In this document: one piece after another, positions 1 to 9,071 of the stretch
Layout: each line of letters begins with the position of its first letter
Position numbering within the stretch: position 1 is the first letter of the stretch
Source of the DNA: an uncultured Clostridia bacterium
GTDB lineage: Bacteria > Bacillota > Clostridia > Oscillospirales > Oscillospiraceae
NCBI GenBank assembly: GCA_947176425.1
Contig: CAMWQV010000002.1
Coordinates: 1 to 35,954 of the forward strand
Length of the DNA stretch: 35,954 nucleotides
Direction of reading: 5' to 3'
The notes under the pieces: model-generated
What the model saw: the letters and a program-made list of their open reading frames with translations, nothing else
Database searches by the model: none
What the model was told of the DNA's origin: nothing
Translations under genes and position numbers: made by a program

Positions 1-1
1 C

Positions 2-880
2 ACCGCCACCCCTGCTCCCAATGACGTCATGGAATTGGGCAATCACGCGGAGTTCCTGGGTATTATGTCATACTCGGAGATGCTGGCGATGTTTTTCGTC
101 CACGACGGAGGCCAAACCAGCAAATGGAGGCTGAAGGGACACGCGCAGGATGTGTTTTGGAAATGGATGGGCTCATGGGCTGTGGTGCTGGACAGCCCCG
201 CCACTCTGGGCTACTCTGCTGAGGGATACGACCTGCCAGCGCTGAACATCCACGAGATCATTGCAGATGGGGGCGAGGCGGTGACAGAAGCGCTGTCCCT
301 CACCCAACGGCGGCAGGCACGGAAGGAAACCCTGGCCCTGCGGTGTGCTGCTGCGGCAGAGCTGGTCAATTTCTCTGACGAGCAGTGGCTGGTCTGGTGT
401 GACCTGAACGCCGAGAGCGATGAGCTAACACGGCTCGTCACTGGCGCAGTGGAGGTCAAGGGCAGCGATAAGCCGGAGCACCGAAGCAGAGCTATGCTGG
501 GTTTTTCTATGGGGCTGGTGAAGTGCCTAGTGACCAAGCCCTCTATCGCCGGGTTCGGTATGAACTGGCAGCAGTGCCACAATATGATCTTTGTCGGCCT
601 GTCTGACAGCTATGAGCAATATTATCAGGCGGTGCGGCGGTGCTGGCGCTTTGGTCAGAAGCGGCCTGTGGATGTTTACATCGTTATCAGCAGTCGGGAG
701 GGCTGTGTGAAGGAGAATATCCAGCGCAAGCAGGCGGACTGCGAGCATATGCGCGACGCAATGGTGGCTCAGACAAAGGAGATCACTCAGAAGGAACTGC
801 AAAGCACCTGCCGGCTTGCCACCCCATACCGGCCCTGCACCGATCTTCATCTGCCAGACTGGAGGGAGTTTTCAGCTTGA
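2..880 (+). CDS. SNF2/DEAD-like helicase, C-terminal part (5' truncated by window edge)
   Basis: Frame open to the window start; 'SIAGFGMNWQQCHNMIFVGLSDSYEQYYQAVRRCWRFGQKRPVDVYIVIS' is a typical SF2 helicase C-terminal motif V/VI region (QAxxRxxRxGQ). Confidence 0.85.
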   Translation, partial: TATPAPNDVMELGNHAEFLGIMSYSEMLAMFFVHDGGQTSKWRLKGHAQDVFWKWMGSWAVVLDSPATLGYSAEGYDLPALNIHEIIADGGEAVTEALSLTQRRQARKETLALRCAAAAELVNFSDEQWLVWCDLNAESDELTRLVTGAVEVKGSDKPEHRSRAMLGFSMGLVKCLVTKPSIAGFGMNWQQCHNMIFVGLSDSYEQYYQAVRRCWRFGQKRPVDVYIVISSREGCVKENIQRKQADCEHMRDAMVAQTKEITQKELQSTCRLATPYRPCTDLHLPDWREFSA

Positions 881-1830
881 ATGTATTAGACCAGAGCGTC
901 AGCGAACGCTTTACCCTCTACCAGGGGGACTGTGTGGAAGTGCTGCATGGTATCCCTGACAACACTATCCACTACTCCATCTTTTCCCCGCCCTTTGCCA
1001 GCCTCTACACCTACTCGGACAGCGACAGGGACATGGGGAACTGCAAAGACGACGCTGAGTTTCAGCAGCACTTTTCCTTCCTGATCGCCGAGCTGTACCG
1101 GGTCATCCTGGCTGGGCGGCTGGTGTCGGTCCACTGTATGAACCTCCCGGCCATGAAGAGCCGGGACGGATTCATTGGTGTGAAGGACTTTCGCGGCGAT
1201 ATCATCCGCTTGTTCACCGAAGGCGGCTTCATCTATCACAGTGAGGTATGCATCTGGAAGAACCCAGTCACCGAGATGCAGCGCACCAAGGCACTGGGCC
1301 TGCTTCACAAGCAGATCCGCAAGGACAGCGCTATGAGCCGCCAGGGCCTACCTGACTACGTGGTCACCTTCCGCAAGCCAGGTGAGAATACCGCGCCCAT
1401 ATCCCACACGATGGAGCAGTTCCCCGTGGACGTGTGGCAGCGGTACGCCTCTCCTGTGTGGATGGACATTCGCCAGAGCAACACCCTCCAGCGCAAATCT
1501 GCGCGAGACGAGAAGGACGAAAAACATATTTGTCCTCTCCAGCTGGACTTGATCGAGCGCTGCATCGATCTGTGGACTAATTTGGGTGACATCGTGCTGG
1601 ACCCGTTCTGCGGTATCGGTTCTGTGCCCTATCAGGCGGTCCTCATGGGCCGCCGCGGGCTGGGAGTGGAGCTGAAGGACACCTACTACCAGCAGTCGGT
1701 GAAAAACCTCCAGGCGGCGGAGCAGGAGGTGAATGGGAAAATTGGATTGGACCAGGTGCGCTGCCGCTGTCCGAACTGCGGAGTGAAGGTACCGGGTAAG
1801 GTCTGTTCCATCTGCGGGACGGAAGTTTAG
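877..1830 (+). CDS. DNA methyltransferase (SPPF-type, N4-cytosine/N6-adenine family) with C-terminal zinc-ribbon-like tail
   Basis: 'FSPPFASLYTYSDSDRDMGN' catalytic motif and 'VLDPFCGIGSVPYQAVLMGRRGLGVEL' SAM-binding motif; TTG start at 877 after GGAGGG, overlapping the upstream stop; C-terminal CRCPNCG...CSICG. Confidence 0.85.
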   Translation: MNVLDQSVSERFTLYQGDCVEVLHGIPDNTIHYSIFSPPFASLYTYSDSDRDMGNCKDDAEFQQHFSFLIAELYRVILAGRLVSVHCMNLPAMKSRDGFIGVKDFRGDIIRLFTEGGFIYHSEVCIWKNPVTEMQRTKALGLLHKQIRKDSAMSRQGLPDYVVTFRKPGENTAPISHTMEQFPVDVWQRYASPVWMDIRQSNTLQRKSARDEKDEKHICPLQLDLIERCIDLWTNLGDIVLDPFCGIGSVPYQAVLMGRRGLGVELKDTYYQQSVKNLQAAEQEVNGKIGLDQVRCRCPNCGVKVPGKVCSICGTEV

Positions 1831-1833
1831 GAG

Positions 1834-4140
1834 GTGCGGGCCGTGCAGCACGACCGCAAAATAACCATATCCATCGGCAACAGCCGCAAGTCCGTGAACT
1901 GGACCCCGGCGACTATGCTGATCTCGGAGTTCTACGCCCGGCTCCAGATCCCTACCAGAGGAACGGAGACGCTGGCGGAATATCTCAACATGAAGAAGGG
2001 CCAGCAGGATGAGCTGAAGGACTGCAACGGCGGCTTTGTGGCCGGCGCGCTGTCCGGCCCCCGCCGCAAGGCCAACGCAGTCACCGGGCGGGATATCATC
2101 ACCTTGGACCTGGATAACATTCCCGCGGGGGGCACGGAGGACGTGCTGCGCCGGGTGGAGGGGCTGGGCTGCGGCTACTGCGTCTATTCCACCCGCAAGC
2201 ACAGCTCAGCGGCCCCAAGGCTTCGAGTTCTCCTGCCACTTGACCGCACGGCGACGGCGGACGAGTACGAGCCCCTGGCTCGTAAGATGGCCGAGTACAT
2301 CGGTCTGGAGCTGGCTGACCCTACCACATTCCAGGTCTCCCGGCTCATGTACTGGGCGTCCTGCTGCGCCGACAGCCAATATGTCTACACGTGGCAGGAT
2401 AAGCCCCTCCTATCTGCCGATGGCCTGCTGGCCCAGTATGCGGACTGGCGGGACTGCCGCTTGTGGCCCCAGGTGCCAGGGGCTGTGAGCCTGCCTAAGC
2501 TGGCAGTGAAGCAGGGCGACCCGGAGGCCAAGAGCGGCGTTGTGGGGGCGTTCTGCCGCACTTATGACGTGTACAGGGCCATGGACGAGCTGATCCCCGG
2601 CGTGTATGAACCGGTGGACAATATGCCGGGGCGGTACACCTACCTTGGCGGGTCTACAACGGGCGGGGCCGTGGCCTACGACGATGGCAAATTCCTCTAC
2701 AGCCACCACGCAACTGACCCATGCAGCGGGCGGCTGGTGAACGCCTTTGACCTGGTGCGGCTGCACAAATTTGGGGAGATGGACGACGAGGCTCAGCCGG
2801 GGACACCTACGGTACGGATGCCCAGCTATCTCGCTATGTGTGAGTATGCTAAGCAAGACGATGGAGTAGCGGAGCTGATGGCTCGTGAACTAGTGACGGC
2901 GGTGGAGGACTTCCAGGGTGTAACCGACGAGACCGCACTGATGGAACTGGGAAAACGGGCAGGCGATAATCTGTCAGAATCCATTGTCACCACTGCGTTG
3001 AGGGCGTTCGATATTCAGGTCCGAAAAAACCTCATTACAGGAAAAGCAGAGATCATCGGAATGCCCCGCAAATACTCCAAGGAGGAGGCTGCGAATACCC
3101 TCCCCGTCTATTTGATGGACAAGCTGAAAGCAGTCGGTGTGAAGGGCGTGACGAAAACATCTGTAGCGGACTATTTGGCAAATATTGTGGACGTGGGGCG
3201 CTATAACCCGGTGCTGGATATGCTGCATAACACCGTGTGGGATGGGGTGTCCAGGTTCCCGGTGCTGCTGAAGATCATCACAGTATCGCCGGATAGTTTC
3301 CACGCGGTGTTGGTTAAAAAGTGGCTCATTCAGTGCGTGGCGTTGGCCCATAACGAGCCAGGGCACTTGCAGGCAGCGGATGGCGTGCTGGTTCTCCAAG
3401 GGGACCAGCGCATCGGTAAAACGCACTTTTTCCGGAGGCTTGCAATTTGGGAAGACTGGATCGCGGAAGGCGTTTCACTGGATATGCGCAACAAAGACGA
3501 TATTATACGGGCGACGGGGGCCTGGATCACCGAGCTAGGGGAGCTGGACAGCACCTTAAAGCGGGAACAGGCCAGCTTAAAGGCATTTATTACACAGCGG
3601 ATGGACTCCATTAGAGCGCCTTATGCGCGGTCAGAGACCAACCGGCCACGGAGGACTTCTTTCTGCGCCACGGTGAATCCGGGGGTGTTCCTCCGGGATG
3701 ATACCGGTGGAAACCGCTGGTGGACTGTGCCAGTTGGAAATATCGACACTCAGGCGCTGATTGAGCTGCCAGATTCCTGGTTCATCCAGCTGTGGGCCGA
3801 GGTCATGATGTGGTGGAAGCAAAATCCGCAGGGATTCCGGCTGACACGTGCGGAGCAGGCGGAGCTTGGCCGGGTAAATCAGGTTTATCAGGAGCCGCTG
3901 GCAGGGGAGGAGGAGCTTCGCTCCCTGTTAGATTTTGAGCTGCCGCTGGAGCACTGGACGCGCTATTCAGCATCAGAAATCAAGAAGCGTTTCTTCTGTG
4001 GAGACCGGACAACGTCGGCACAAATTGGCAGATTATTAATGAAATTGGCCCGTGAAGACAAACGAATAAAATGTATAAATATTCACAATATCAAAAAATA
4101 TATACTGCCTGTCAAAAGCGATTTTAGCACCAAAGGTTAG
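1834..4140 (+). CDS. VapE-like primase/helicase (virulence-associated E family) with N-terminal primase-like region
   Basis: GTG start; Walker-A-like 'LQGDQRIGKTHFFRRL', 'TELGELDSTLKREQASLKAFITQRMDSIRAPYARSETNRPRRTSFCATVNPGVFLRDDTGGNRWWTVPV' characteristic of the VapE family. Confidence 0.85.
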   Translation: MRAVQHDRKITISIGNSRKSVNWTPATMLISEFYARLQIPTRGTETLAEYLNMKKGQQDELKDCNGGFVAGALSGPRRKANAVTGRDIITLDLDNIPAGGTEDVLRRVEGLGCGYCVYSTRKHSSAAPRLRVLLPLDRTATADEYEPLARKMAEYIGLELADPTTFQVSRLMYWASCCADSQYVYTWQDKPLLSADGLLAQYADWRDCRLWPQVPGAVSLPKLAVKQGDPEAKSGVVGAFCRTYDVYRAMDELIPGVYEPVDNMPGRYTYLGGSTTGGAVAYDDGKFLYSHHATDPCSGRLVNAFDLVRLHKFGEMDDEAQPGTPTVRMPSYLAMCEYAKQDDGVAELMARELVTAVEDFQGVTDETALMELGKRAGDNLSESIVTTALRAFDIQVRKNLITGKAEIIGMPRKYSKEEAANTLPVYLMDKLKAVGVKGVTKTSVADYLANIVDVGRYNPVLDMLHNTVWDGVSRFPVLLKIITVSPDSFHAVLVKKWLIQCVALAHNEPGHLQAADGVLVLQGDQRIGKTHFFRRLAIWEDWIAEGVSLDMRNKDDIIRATGAWITELGELDSTLKREQASLKAFITQRMDSIRAPYARSETNRPRRTSFCATVNPGVFLRDDTGGNRWWTVPVGNIDTQALIELPDSWFIQLWAEVMMWWKQNPQGFRLTRAEQAELGRVNQVYQEPLAGEEELRSLLDFELPLEHWTRYSASEIKKRFFCGDRTTSAQIGRLLMKLAREDKRIKCINIHNIKKYILPVKSDFSTKG

Positions 4141-4274
4141 GGTAGGTTAGGGTAAATTCTATATAGAGCTAAAATTAAGAGTTTTAAGGGAAAATAAGAA
4201 AACAGAGAAAACCTATAAAGTCTTTAAAACCTTAATTTACGGGCTATAAGAAAAATACCCTAACCCACCCTAAC
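4135..4274. repeat. Extended nested imperfect inverted repeat with two tandem GGTTAGGGTA units in the left arm
   Basis: 4136-4154 GTTAGGGTAGGTTAGGGTA pairs with 4256-4274 TACCCTAACCCACCCTAAC (18/19). Inner stems 4162-4166/4244-4248, 4172-4179/4231-4238 and 4181-4190/4221-4230 (with GU pairs) keep the same register; AT-rich intergenic DNA. Confidence 0.85.
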
Positions 4275-4304
4275 ACAGAAGCAATTGAAAGGAAGAAATT
4301 TAGC

Positions 4305-4541
4305 ATGAAAGATTTACGAGATTATCTGTGGAAAGGTCTGGATTTGAAGAATTTTGCAGTGGTTGCGATATGGCCTCAAAACAAAAAGGAGGCAGTGATC
4401 TTTATGCGGTATCGAGGGCCGCGGGAAGACCCTTATCCGTGGTGCATTGAGTATCGAGGTAATGGCCACTATTTCCAGACGCCAGGTGATGCAATAGACT
4501 ATTGCGAAAAACGAAAATTTATACAGGAGATACCGGTGTAA
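4305..4541 (+). CDS. Hypothetical phage protein (78 aa)
   Basis: ATG after GAAAGGAAG; co-directional, overlaps the next gene start. Confidence 0.7.
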   Translation: MKDLRDYLWKGLDLKNFAVVAIWPQNKKEAVIFMRYRGPREDPYPWCIEYRGNGHYFQTPGDAIDYCEKRKFIQEIPV

Positions 4542-4828
4542 TGCTTGAAAAAGACGTAGAGCGCTACCTCCGGGAGCAGGTCAAGAAAAAGCTGAGAGGT
4601 ATGGCGCTGAAATTCGTAAGTCCCGGATTGAGTGGGGTGCCGGACAGGGTGGTCCTGCTGCCAGGCGGGCGGGTGGCCTTTGTGGAAACCAAGGCTCCTG
4701 GTAAAAAGCTGAGAGCCTTGCAGGCGCATGTCTGTGGGATGATCGCCGCCATGGGCTTTGAGGTCCGGCAGATCGACACCCGGGCAGGCGTGGACGCGTT
4801 CATCCTGGAGATGGGGGCAGAACAGTGA
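4541..4828 (+). CDS. VRR-NUC domain nuclease
   Basis: 'MALKFVSPGLSGVPDRVVLLPGGRVAFVETKAPGKKLRALQ' is the canonical VRR-NUC core (GxPDxxxxxxxxxxFxExKxxxxxxxxxQ). Confidence 0.9.
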   Translation: MLEKDVERYLREQVKKKLRGMALKFVSPGLSGVPDRVVLLPGGRVAFVETKAPGKKLRALQAHVCGMIAAMGFEVRQIDTRAGVDAFILEMGAEQ

Positions 4829-6216
4829 AGTACATACCCCACGAGTACCAGACCTACTGCATCCAGCGGGTGGTGGAAGATCCCGCAATTGGGCTGTTCC
4901 TTCGTCCTGGCCTGGGGAAGACAGTCATCACCCTGTCCGCCGTCAACATCCTGAAATATTTTCGCTGGCAGGTGTGCAAAGTGCTGGTGGTGGCACCCAA
5001 GAAGGTGGCTGAGGCCACTTGGAGCAAGGAGGCCGCCAAGTGGGACCACCTTCAGCACCTCCGTATTTCCGTGGTGCTGGGGTCCACCACACGGCGGGTC
5101 AGGGCACTCAATACCCCAGCGGACGTGTACATCATCAACCGGGAAAACGTGGAGTGGCTGGTGGACTACTACAGGCAGGCGTGGCCATTTGACATGGTGG
5201 TCCTGGACGAGAGTACCAGCTTCAAGAACCCAAGCAGTAAACGCTTCAAGGCTATGCGGCGGGTACGGCGGTTTGTGAAAAAGATGGTCCTCCTGACCGG
5301 AACACCGTCCTCCAAGGGGTTGATCGACCTGTGGGCGCAGGTGTACCTTCTGGACGGCGGGACCCGCTTGGGTCCAACACTGGGGGCGTACCGGGAGAGA
5401 TATTTTGACCCTGACCAGCGCAGCCGGACCCAGATCTTCAGCTACAAGGCCAAGGACGGTGCGGAGAGTGCGGTGTTGGCAGCCATCGCTGACATCTGCA
5501 TCTCCATGAAGGCGGAGGATTACTTACAGCTGCCGGAGAACATCTCCCACGAGGTCCCCATTATGCTGGACAGCAAAGCCAAAAAGGCGTATGAGAAATT
5601 TGAGCGCGACCTGCTGCTGGAGGTCGATGAAAACATCATCACCGCTGGCACTGCCGGAGTCCTGACCGGGAAACTCCTGCAATTCTGCAATGGAGCAGTG
5701 TATGGCAGCGAAGGCCAGATCGTGCCGGTGCATGACTGCAAGCTGGAGGCTTACATGGAGCTGCTGGAGCGCCTGGACGGAGAACCCGCACTGACGTTCT
5801 ACGGCTACCAGCACGACCGGGACCGCATTCTGGAGCGCTTGGCTAAGACCAAGCTGAGGGTGAGGGTCTACAAGGGCGTGGAGGACGAGGATGCCTGGAA
5901 CAGCGGCGAGGTGAACGTGCTGCTGGTGCATCCGGCGAGCTGCGCCTATGGACTGAACCTCCAGGCTGGTGGCCGTCATGTGGTGTGGTACGGTCTCAAC
6001 TGGTCCTTTGAGCTGAACGATCAGGGGAACTGCCGCCTGTGGCGGCAGGGTTCCCCTTACGACAAGGTTTTTATTCACTATCTGGTGGTGCAGGGCTGCG
6101 TGGATGAGGATGTCATGGCTGCTATTCGGGATCGGGCAGATACCCATGAGGCGGTTATGCGGGCCCTTAAAGCCAGAATACAGAAGGTCAAGGAGGAAAC
6201 CGACAATGATGGTTGA
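4825..6216 (+). CDS. SNF2-family DEAD/DEAH helicase
   Basis: 'GLFLRPGLGKTVITLSAV' (Walker A), 'DMVVLDESTSFKNPSSKRFKAMR' (DExx), 'LLTGTPSSKGLIDLWAQ', 'NWSFELNDQGNCRLWRQGSPYDKVFIHYLV'. Confidence 0.93.
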   Translation: MKYIPHEYQTYCIQRVVEDPAIGLFLRPGLGKTVITLSAVNILKYFRWQVCKVLVVAPKKVAEATWSKEAAKWDHLQHLRISVVLGSTTRRVRALNTPADVYIINRENVEWLVDYYRQAWPFDMVVLDESTSFKNPSSKRFKAMRRVRRFVKKMVLLTGTPSSKGLIDLWAQVYLLDGGTRLGPTLGAYRERYFDPDQRSRTQIFSYKAKDGAESAVLAAIADICISMKAEDYLQLPENISHEVPIMLDSKAKKAYEKFERDLLLEVDENIITAGTAGVLTGKLLQFCNGAVYGSEGQIVPVHDCKLEAYMELLERLDGEPALTFYGYQHDRDRILERLAKTKLRVRVYKGVEDEDAWNSGEVNVLLVHPASCAYGLNLQAGGRHVVWYGLNWSFELNDQGNCRLWRQGSPYDKVFIHYLVVQGCVDEDVMAAIRDRADTHEAVMRALKARIQKVKEETDNDG

Positions 6217-6400
6217 TAGCTATAACATGGTGCACATGAGGGAGCTGGCGGCACCATTGGAGCCGCCAAACCTGCGGACAGGTGCAGGGCATGGGCATTT
6301 CAGAGTATTTGATTGGGAGATGCCCAAAAAGGACGCCTGGGTAAAGAAACGCAAGCTGGTGAAAATGCGCAAGGCTAGCAGAAAGAGGAACAGGACGTAG
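6206..6400 (+). CDS. Hypothetical small basic phage protein
   Basis: ATGATG start at 6206 overlapping the upstream stop, preceded by AGGAGG; longer ORF start at 6104 unlikely. Confidence 0.65.
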   Translation: MMVDSYNMVHMRELAAPLEPPNLRTGAGHGHFRVFDWEMPKKDAWVKKRKLVKMRKASRKRNRT

Positions 6401-6414
6401 GAGGGAAGCAAAAA

Positions 6415-6567
6415 ATGAGCATTGTGACTGATAAGGACACCATTTTTGTTGATGAACTCATCCGGGAAAACGCTCGACTGACCGTCCAGCATGAAGCTGA
6501 CCATCAGATTATATTGGCGCTTTCAGATCGGGTGGAGCAGCTTGAGAAGGAGGTAGCTAACCAGTGA
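6415..6567 (+). CDS. Small hypothetical protein (50 aa: MSIVTDKDTIFVDELIRENARLTVQHEADHQIILALSDRVEQLEKEVANQ)
   Basis: Below the ORF-track length cut-off; preceded by GGAGGG; stop overlaps the next GTG start (GTGA). Confidence 0.65.
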   Translation: MSIVTDKDTIFVDELIRENARLTVQHEADHQIILALSDRVEQLEKEVANQ

Positions 6568-6959
6568 CCCTGAAAGAACTTTCCCAGCTTTACTACCTCA
6601 ACCGGGAGATCGAGATGGACCAGCACCGCCTTCGAGAGTTGGAGGCTAAGGCGCTGTCAGGTGCCCAGGTTATCACTGGGATGCCGCACGGTTCTGGAAC
6701 AGTTGACAAAGTAGGTGCTTTGGTGGCTGAGATGGCGGATGTATGGGAAATGATTGAAGCGAAGCTTCAAAGATGCTTACAGCAGCAAGTGAGTCTAGAG
6801 AAGTATATTTCAGGTATCGATGATAGCCTGACCCGGCAAATTTTTACCTATCGCTTTGTGGAAGGTTTGTCTTGGGAAAATGTAGCAGATAAAATTGGAA
6901 AAGGCTATACAGCTGTGAGTGTGCGACAGATAGCTTGTAGATACGTTAGAAAAAATTGA
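6564..6959 (+). CDS. ArpU/RinA/DUF1492-like phage transcriptional regulator (sigma r4-like HTH)
   Basis: C-terminal 'DDSLTRQIFTYRFVEGLSWENVADKIGKGYTAVSVRQIACRYVRKN' and position just before the terminase genes. Confidence 0.7.
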   Translation: MTLKELSQLYYLNREIEMDQHRLRELEAKALSGAQVITGMPHGSGTVDKVGALVAEMADVWEMIEAKLQRCLQQQVSLEKYISGIDDSLTRQIFTYRFVEGLSWENVADKIGKGYTAVSVRQIACRYVRKN

Positions 6960-6963
6960 AATT

Positions 6964-7003
6964 GTCACACACGTCACAGCAGTTCTGTGGTATGCTATAT
7001 ACT
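6964..7003 (+). promoter_or_regulatory. Candidate late promoter with two GTCACA direct repeats and extended -10
   Basis: GTCACA at 6964-6969 and 6973-6978; TGcTATATA with -10 TATATA at 6996-7001, 17 nt after the second GTCACA (4/6 match to TTGACA). Confidence 0.5.
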
Positions 7004-7013
7004 GAAAAAAGTA

Positions 7014-7057
7014 AGCCAGACGGTTCCTCTTGAGCGGGGACCGCCTGGCTTTGTGTT
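7014..7057 (+). terminator. Hairpin with short T-rich tail between promoter candidate and terS
   Basis: AGCCAGACGGTTCC...GGACCGCCTGGCT stem followed by TTGTGTTT. Confidence 0.5.
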
Positions 7058-7084
7058 TCGGGTCGAGCGCAAGGAGAGGAGGAA

Positions 7085-7603
7085 ATGCCAAATAAAAAAA
7101 GTGAACAGCCGTGGGAGAGGCAAAAGGGAGAGAGCGCCCAGGCCTTTGAGGCATTTTTTCTTTACCTGGAAATGGGGGCGGACCGGACTCACCAAGCCGT
7201 ATCTCAAGAGTGTAGCAAAAGTATATCTTTAATCCGGCGTTGGAGCAGCGCCTATCACTGGGTGGAGAGGTGTCGAGCATGGGACAACCACCTCCAGCAC
7301 GAGGCCCAAAAAGCGGCAATTGCAGAAGCCAAGTCTATGACCCGCAGGCACATCAAAATGGCTCAGAAGATTCAAGATGCAGCTATGATTGCGCTGCAAA
7401 ATATGGGCAGCCGTATGGTGACACCACAGAATTTCGCCGCTGTTGTAAAACTCGCCGCTGAGTTGGAACGGGCAAATGTAGAGATCGAGGTAAAAACAAC
7501 AACCGAGGCAGTCAGCGGGGCACAGGAAACAGCAGGCCCAAACACCCTGGCCGATGCCATCAATGAGGCGTGGGAAAAACGGAGTGAAGAAGATGAGCCT
7601 TAA
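7085..7603 (+). CDS. Terminase small subunit-like protein
   Basis: HTH-containing N-terminus ('SISLIRRWSSAYHWVERCRAWDNH'); immediately precedes TerL. Confidence 0.75.
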   Translation: MPNKKSEQPWERQKGESAQAFEAFFLYLEMGADRTHQAVSQECSKSISLIRRWSSAYHWVERCRAWDNHLQHEAQKAAIAEAKSMTRRHIKMAQKIQDAAMIALQNMGSRMVTPQNFAAVVKLAAELERANVEIEVKTTTEAVSGAQETAGPNTLADAINEAWEKRSEEDEP

Positions 7604-9071
7604 CCCCGCAGCAATCCGCTACTATGCTGCCCACCCAGTAGAGTTCGTCGAGGACATCATCCGCGCCAAGCCCGACGCCCGCCAGAGGGACATGCTCCGC
7701 AGTGTGGCGGATAACCCCCTCACCAGCGTGCGCAGCGGTCACGGTGTAGGCAAATCGGCGGTGGAGAGTTGGCTGATTATCTGGTTTCTGGCTACCCGCC
7801 CCTATCCCAAAATTCCCTGCACCGCCCCCACCAAGCATCAGCTGTATGATATTCTCTGGGCAGAGATCAGCAAGTGGCTGCGCAATAACCCGGTCCTGGG
7901 AAACGACATCATGTGGACCCAGGAGAAGGTCTTTTTGAAGGGCTACCGAGAAGAGTGGTTTGCTGTGGCCCGCACGGCCAGCAAACCGGACGCGCTCCAG
8001 GGCTTCCATGCAGAACATGTGCTGTACATTATCGACGAGGCCAGCGGCGTGGATGACAAGGTGTTTGAGCCAATCCTAGGTGCCCTGACCACGGAGGGGT
8101 CCCGCCTGTTTATGGCCGGAAACCCCACCAAGCTGACGGGTTTCTTTTTTGACAGCCACCACAAGAACCGGACGCAGTACAGCACCCTCCACATCGACGG
8201 GCGGGAGAGCAGCCGGGTGGATACGGCGTTTATCCGTAAGATTGTGGAGATGTTCGGCGAAGACAGCGATGTGTTCCGGGTCCGTGTGGCGGGGGCCTTC
8301 CCCAAGGCACTGCCGGACAGCTTCATCCCCATGGAGTGGGCGGAGCGGGCCAGCGGGCCTGTGTGTATCCCGGAAGTCCCCAAACGTATCGACATCGGCG
8401 TGGACGTAGCCCGGTACGGCGATGACAGCTCTGTAGTGTGCCCAGTCTACGACAAGGCCCAGCAGGGCGAACCGGATATCTACCACCACAACAACATCAC
8501 CGAGCTGTCTGGCCATGTGGTGGCGCTGGTGAAGAAGCTGGCCAGGAAATACCCCGGTGCGGAGATCCACGTGAAGATCGACTGCGACGGTATGGGGGTG
8601 GGTGTATACGACATTCTCCAGGAGCAGCAGGAGGACCTCGTGGAGGAGATCAACAAAGAGCGAGAGGCCGCTGAAGTCGAGACCCCCTTCGTCCTGGAGC
8701 TGTACGAGTGCCACTTCGGCGGCGAGGGCGGCACCATCGGCGATGTGGGCGACGATCCCGTTGAGTATGAGAACAGCACCGGCCTCATGTGGGGGGCGGT
8801 ACGGCTGGCACTCTATGAGAAGCGGCTGAAGCTGTGGGAGAACGACCAGCAGATCAGCCAGCTCTCCAATCGAAAATACGTTGTGAACAGCAAGGGCAAG
8901 ATCGAGCTGGAGCGTAAGGAGGCCATGAAGAAGCGCGGCCTCCCCTCTCCAGACATGGGGGACGCTCTGGCTCTTGCTATGTACGAGCCAAGGCGGTACA
9001 CCTGGGAGTTTTATACAGGTCCGGAGGAGGGAGAAAAGCAGGATGTCATTTATAGACCGTCTGTTTGGTAG
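7593..9071 (+). CDS. Terminase large subunit
   Basis: Walker A 'RSGHGVGKSAVESW', 'VLYIIDEASGVDDKVFE' Walker B, 'RIDIGVDVARYGDDSSVV' nuclease motif. Confidence 0.93.
   Translation: MSLNPAAIRYYAAHPVEFVEDIIRAKPDARQRDMLRSVADNPLTSVRSGHGVGKSAVESWLIIWFLATRPYPKIPCTAPTKHQLYDILWAEISKWLRNNPVLGNDIMWTQEKVFLKGYREEWFAVARTASKPDALQGFHAEHVLYIIDEASGVDDKVFEPILGALTTEGSRLFMAGNPTKLTGFFFDSHHKNRTQYSTLHIDGRESSRVDTAFIRKIVEMFGEDSDVFRVRVAGAFPKALPDSFIPMEWAERASGPVCIPEVPKRIDIGVDVARYGDDSSVVCPVYDKAQQGEPDIYHHNNITELSGHVVALVKKLARKYPGAEIHVKIDCDGMGVGVYDILQEQQEDLVEEINKEREAAEVETPFVLELYECHFGGEGGTIGDVGDDPVEYENSTGLMWGAVRLALYEKRLKLWENDQQISQLSNRKYVVNSKGKIELERKEAMKKRGLPSPDMGDALALAMYEPRRYTWEFYTGPEEGEKQDVIYRPSVW

Noticed and set aside
4135-4274. 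CRISPR array or eukaryote-like telomere repeat from the TTAGGG motifs
   Set aside because: Only two direct and two inverted units with no spacers of uniform size; better explained as one nested inverted repeat.
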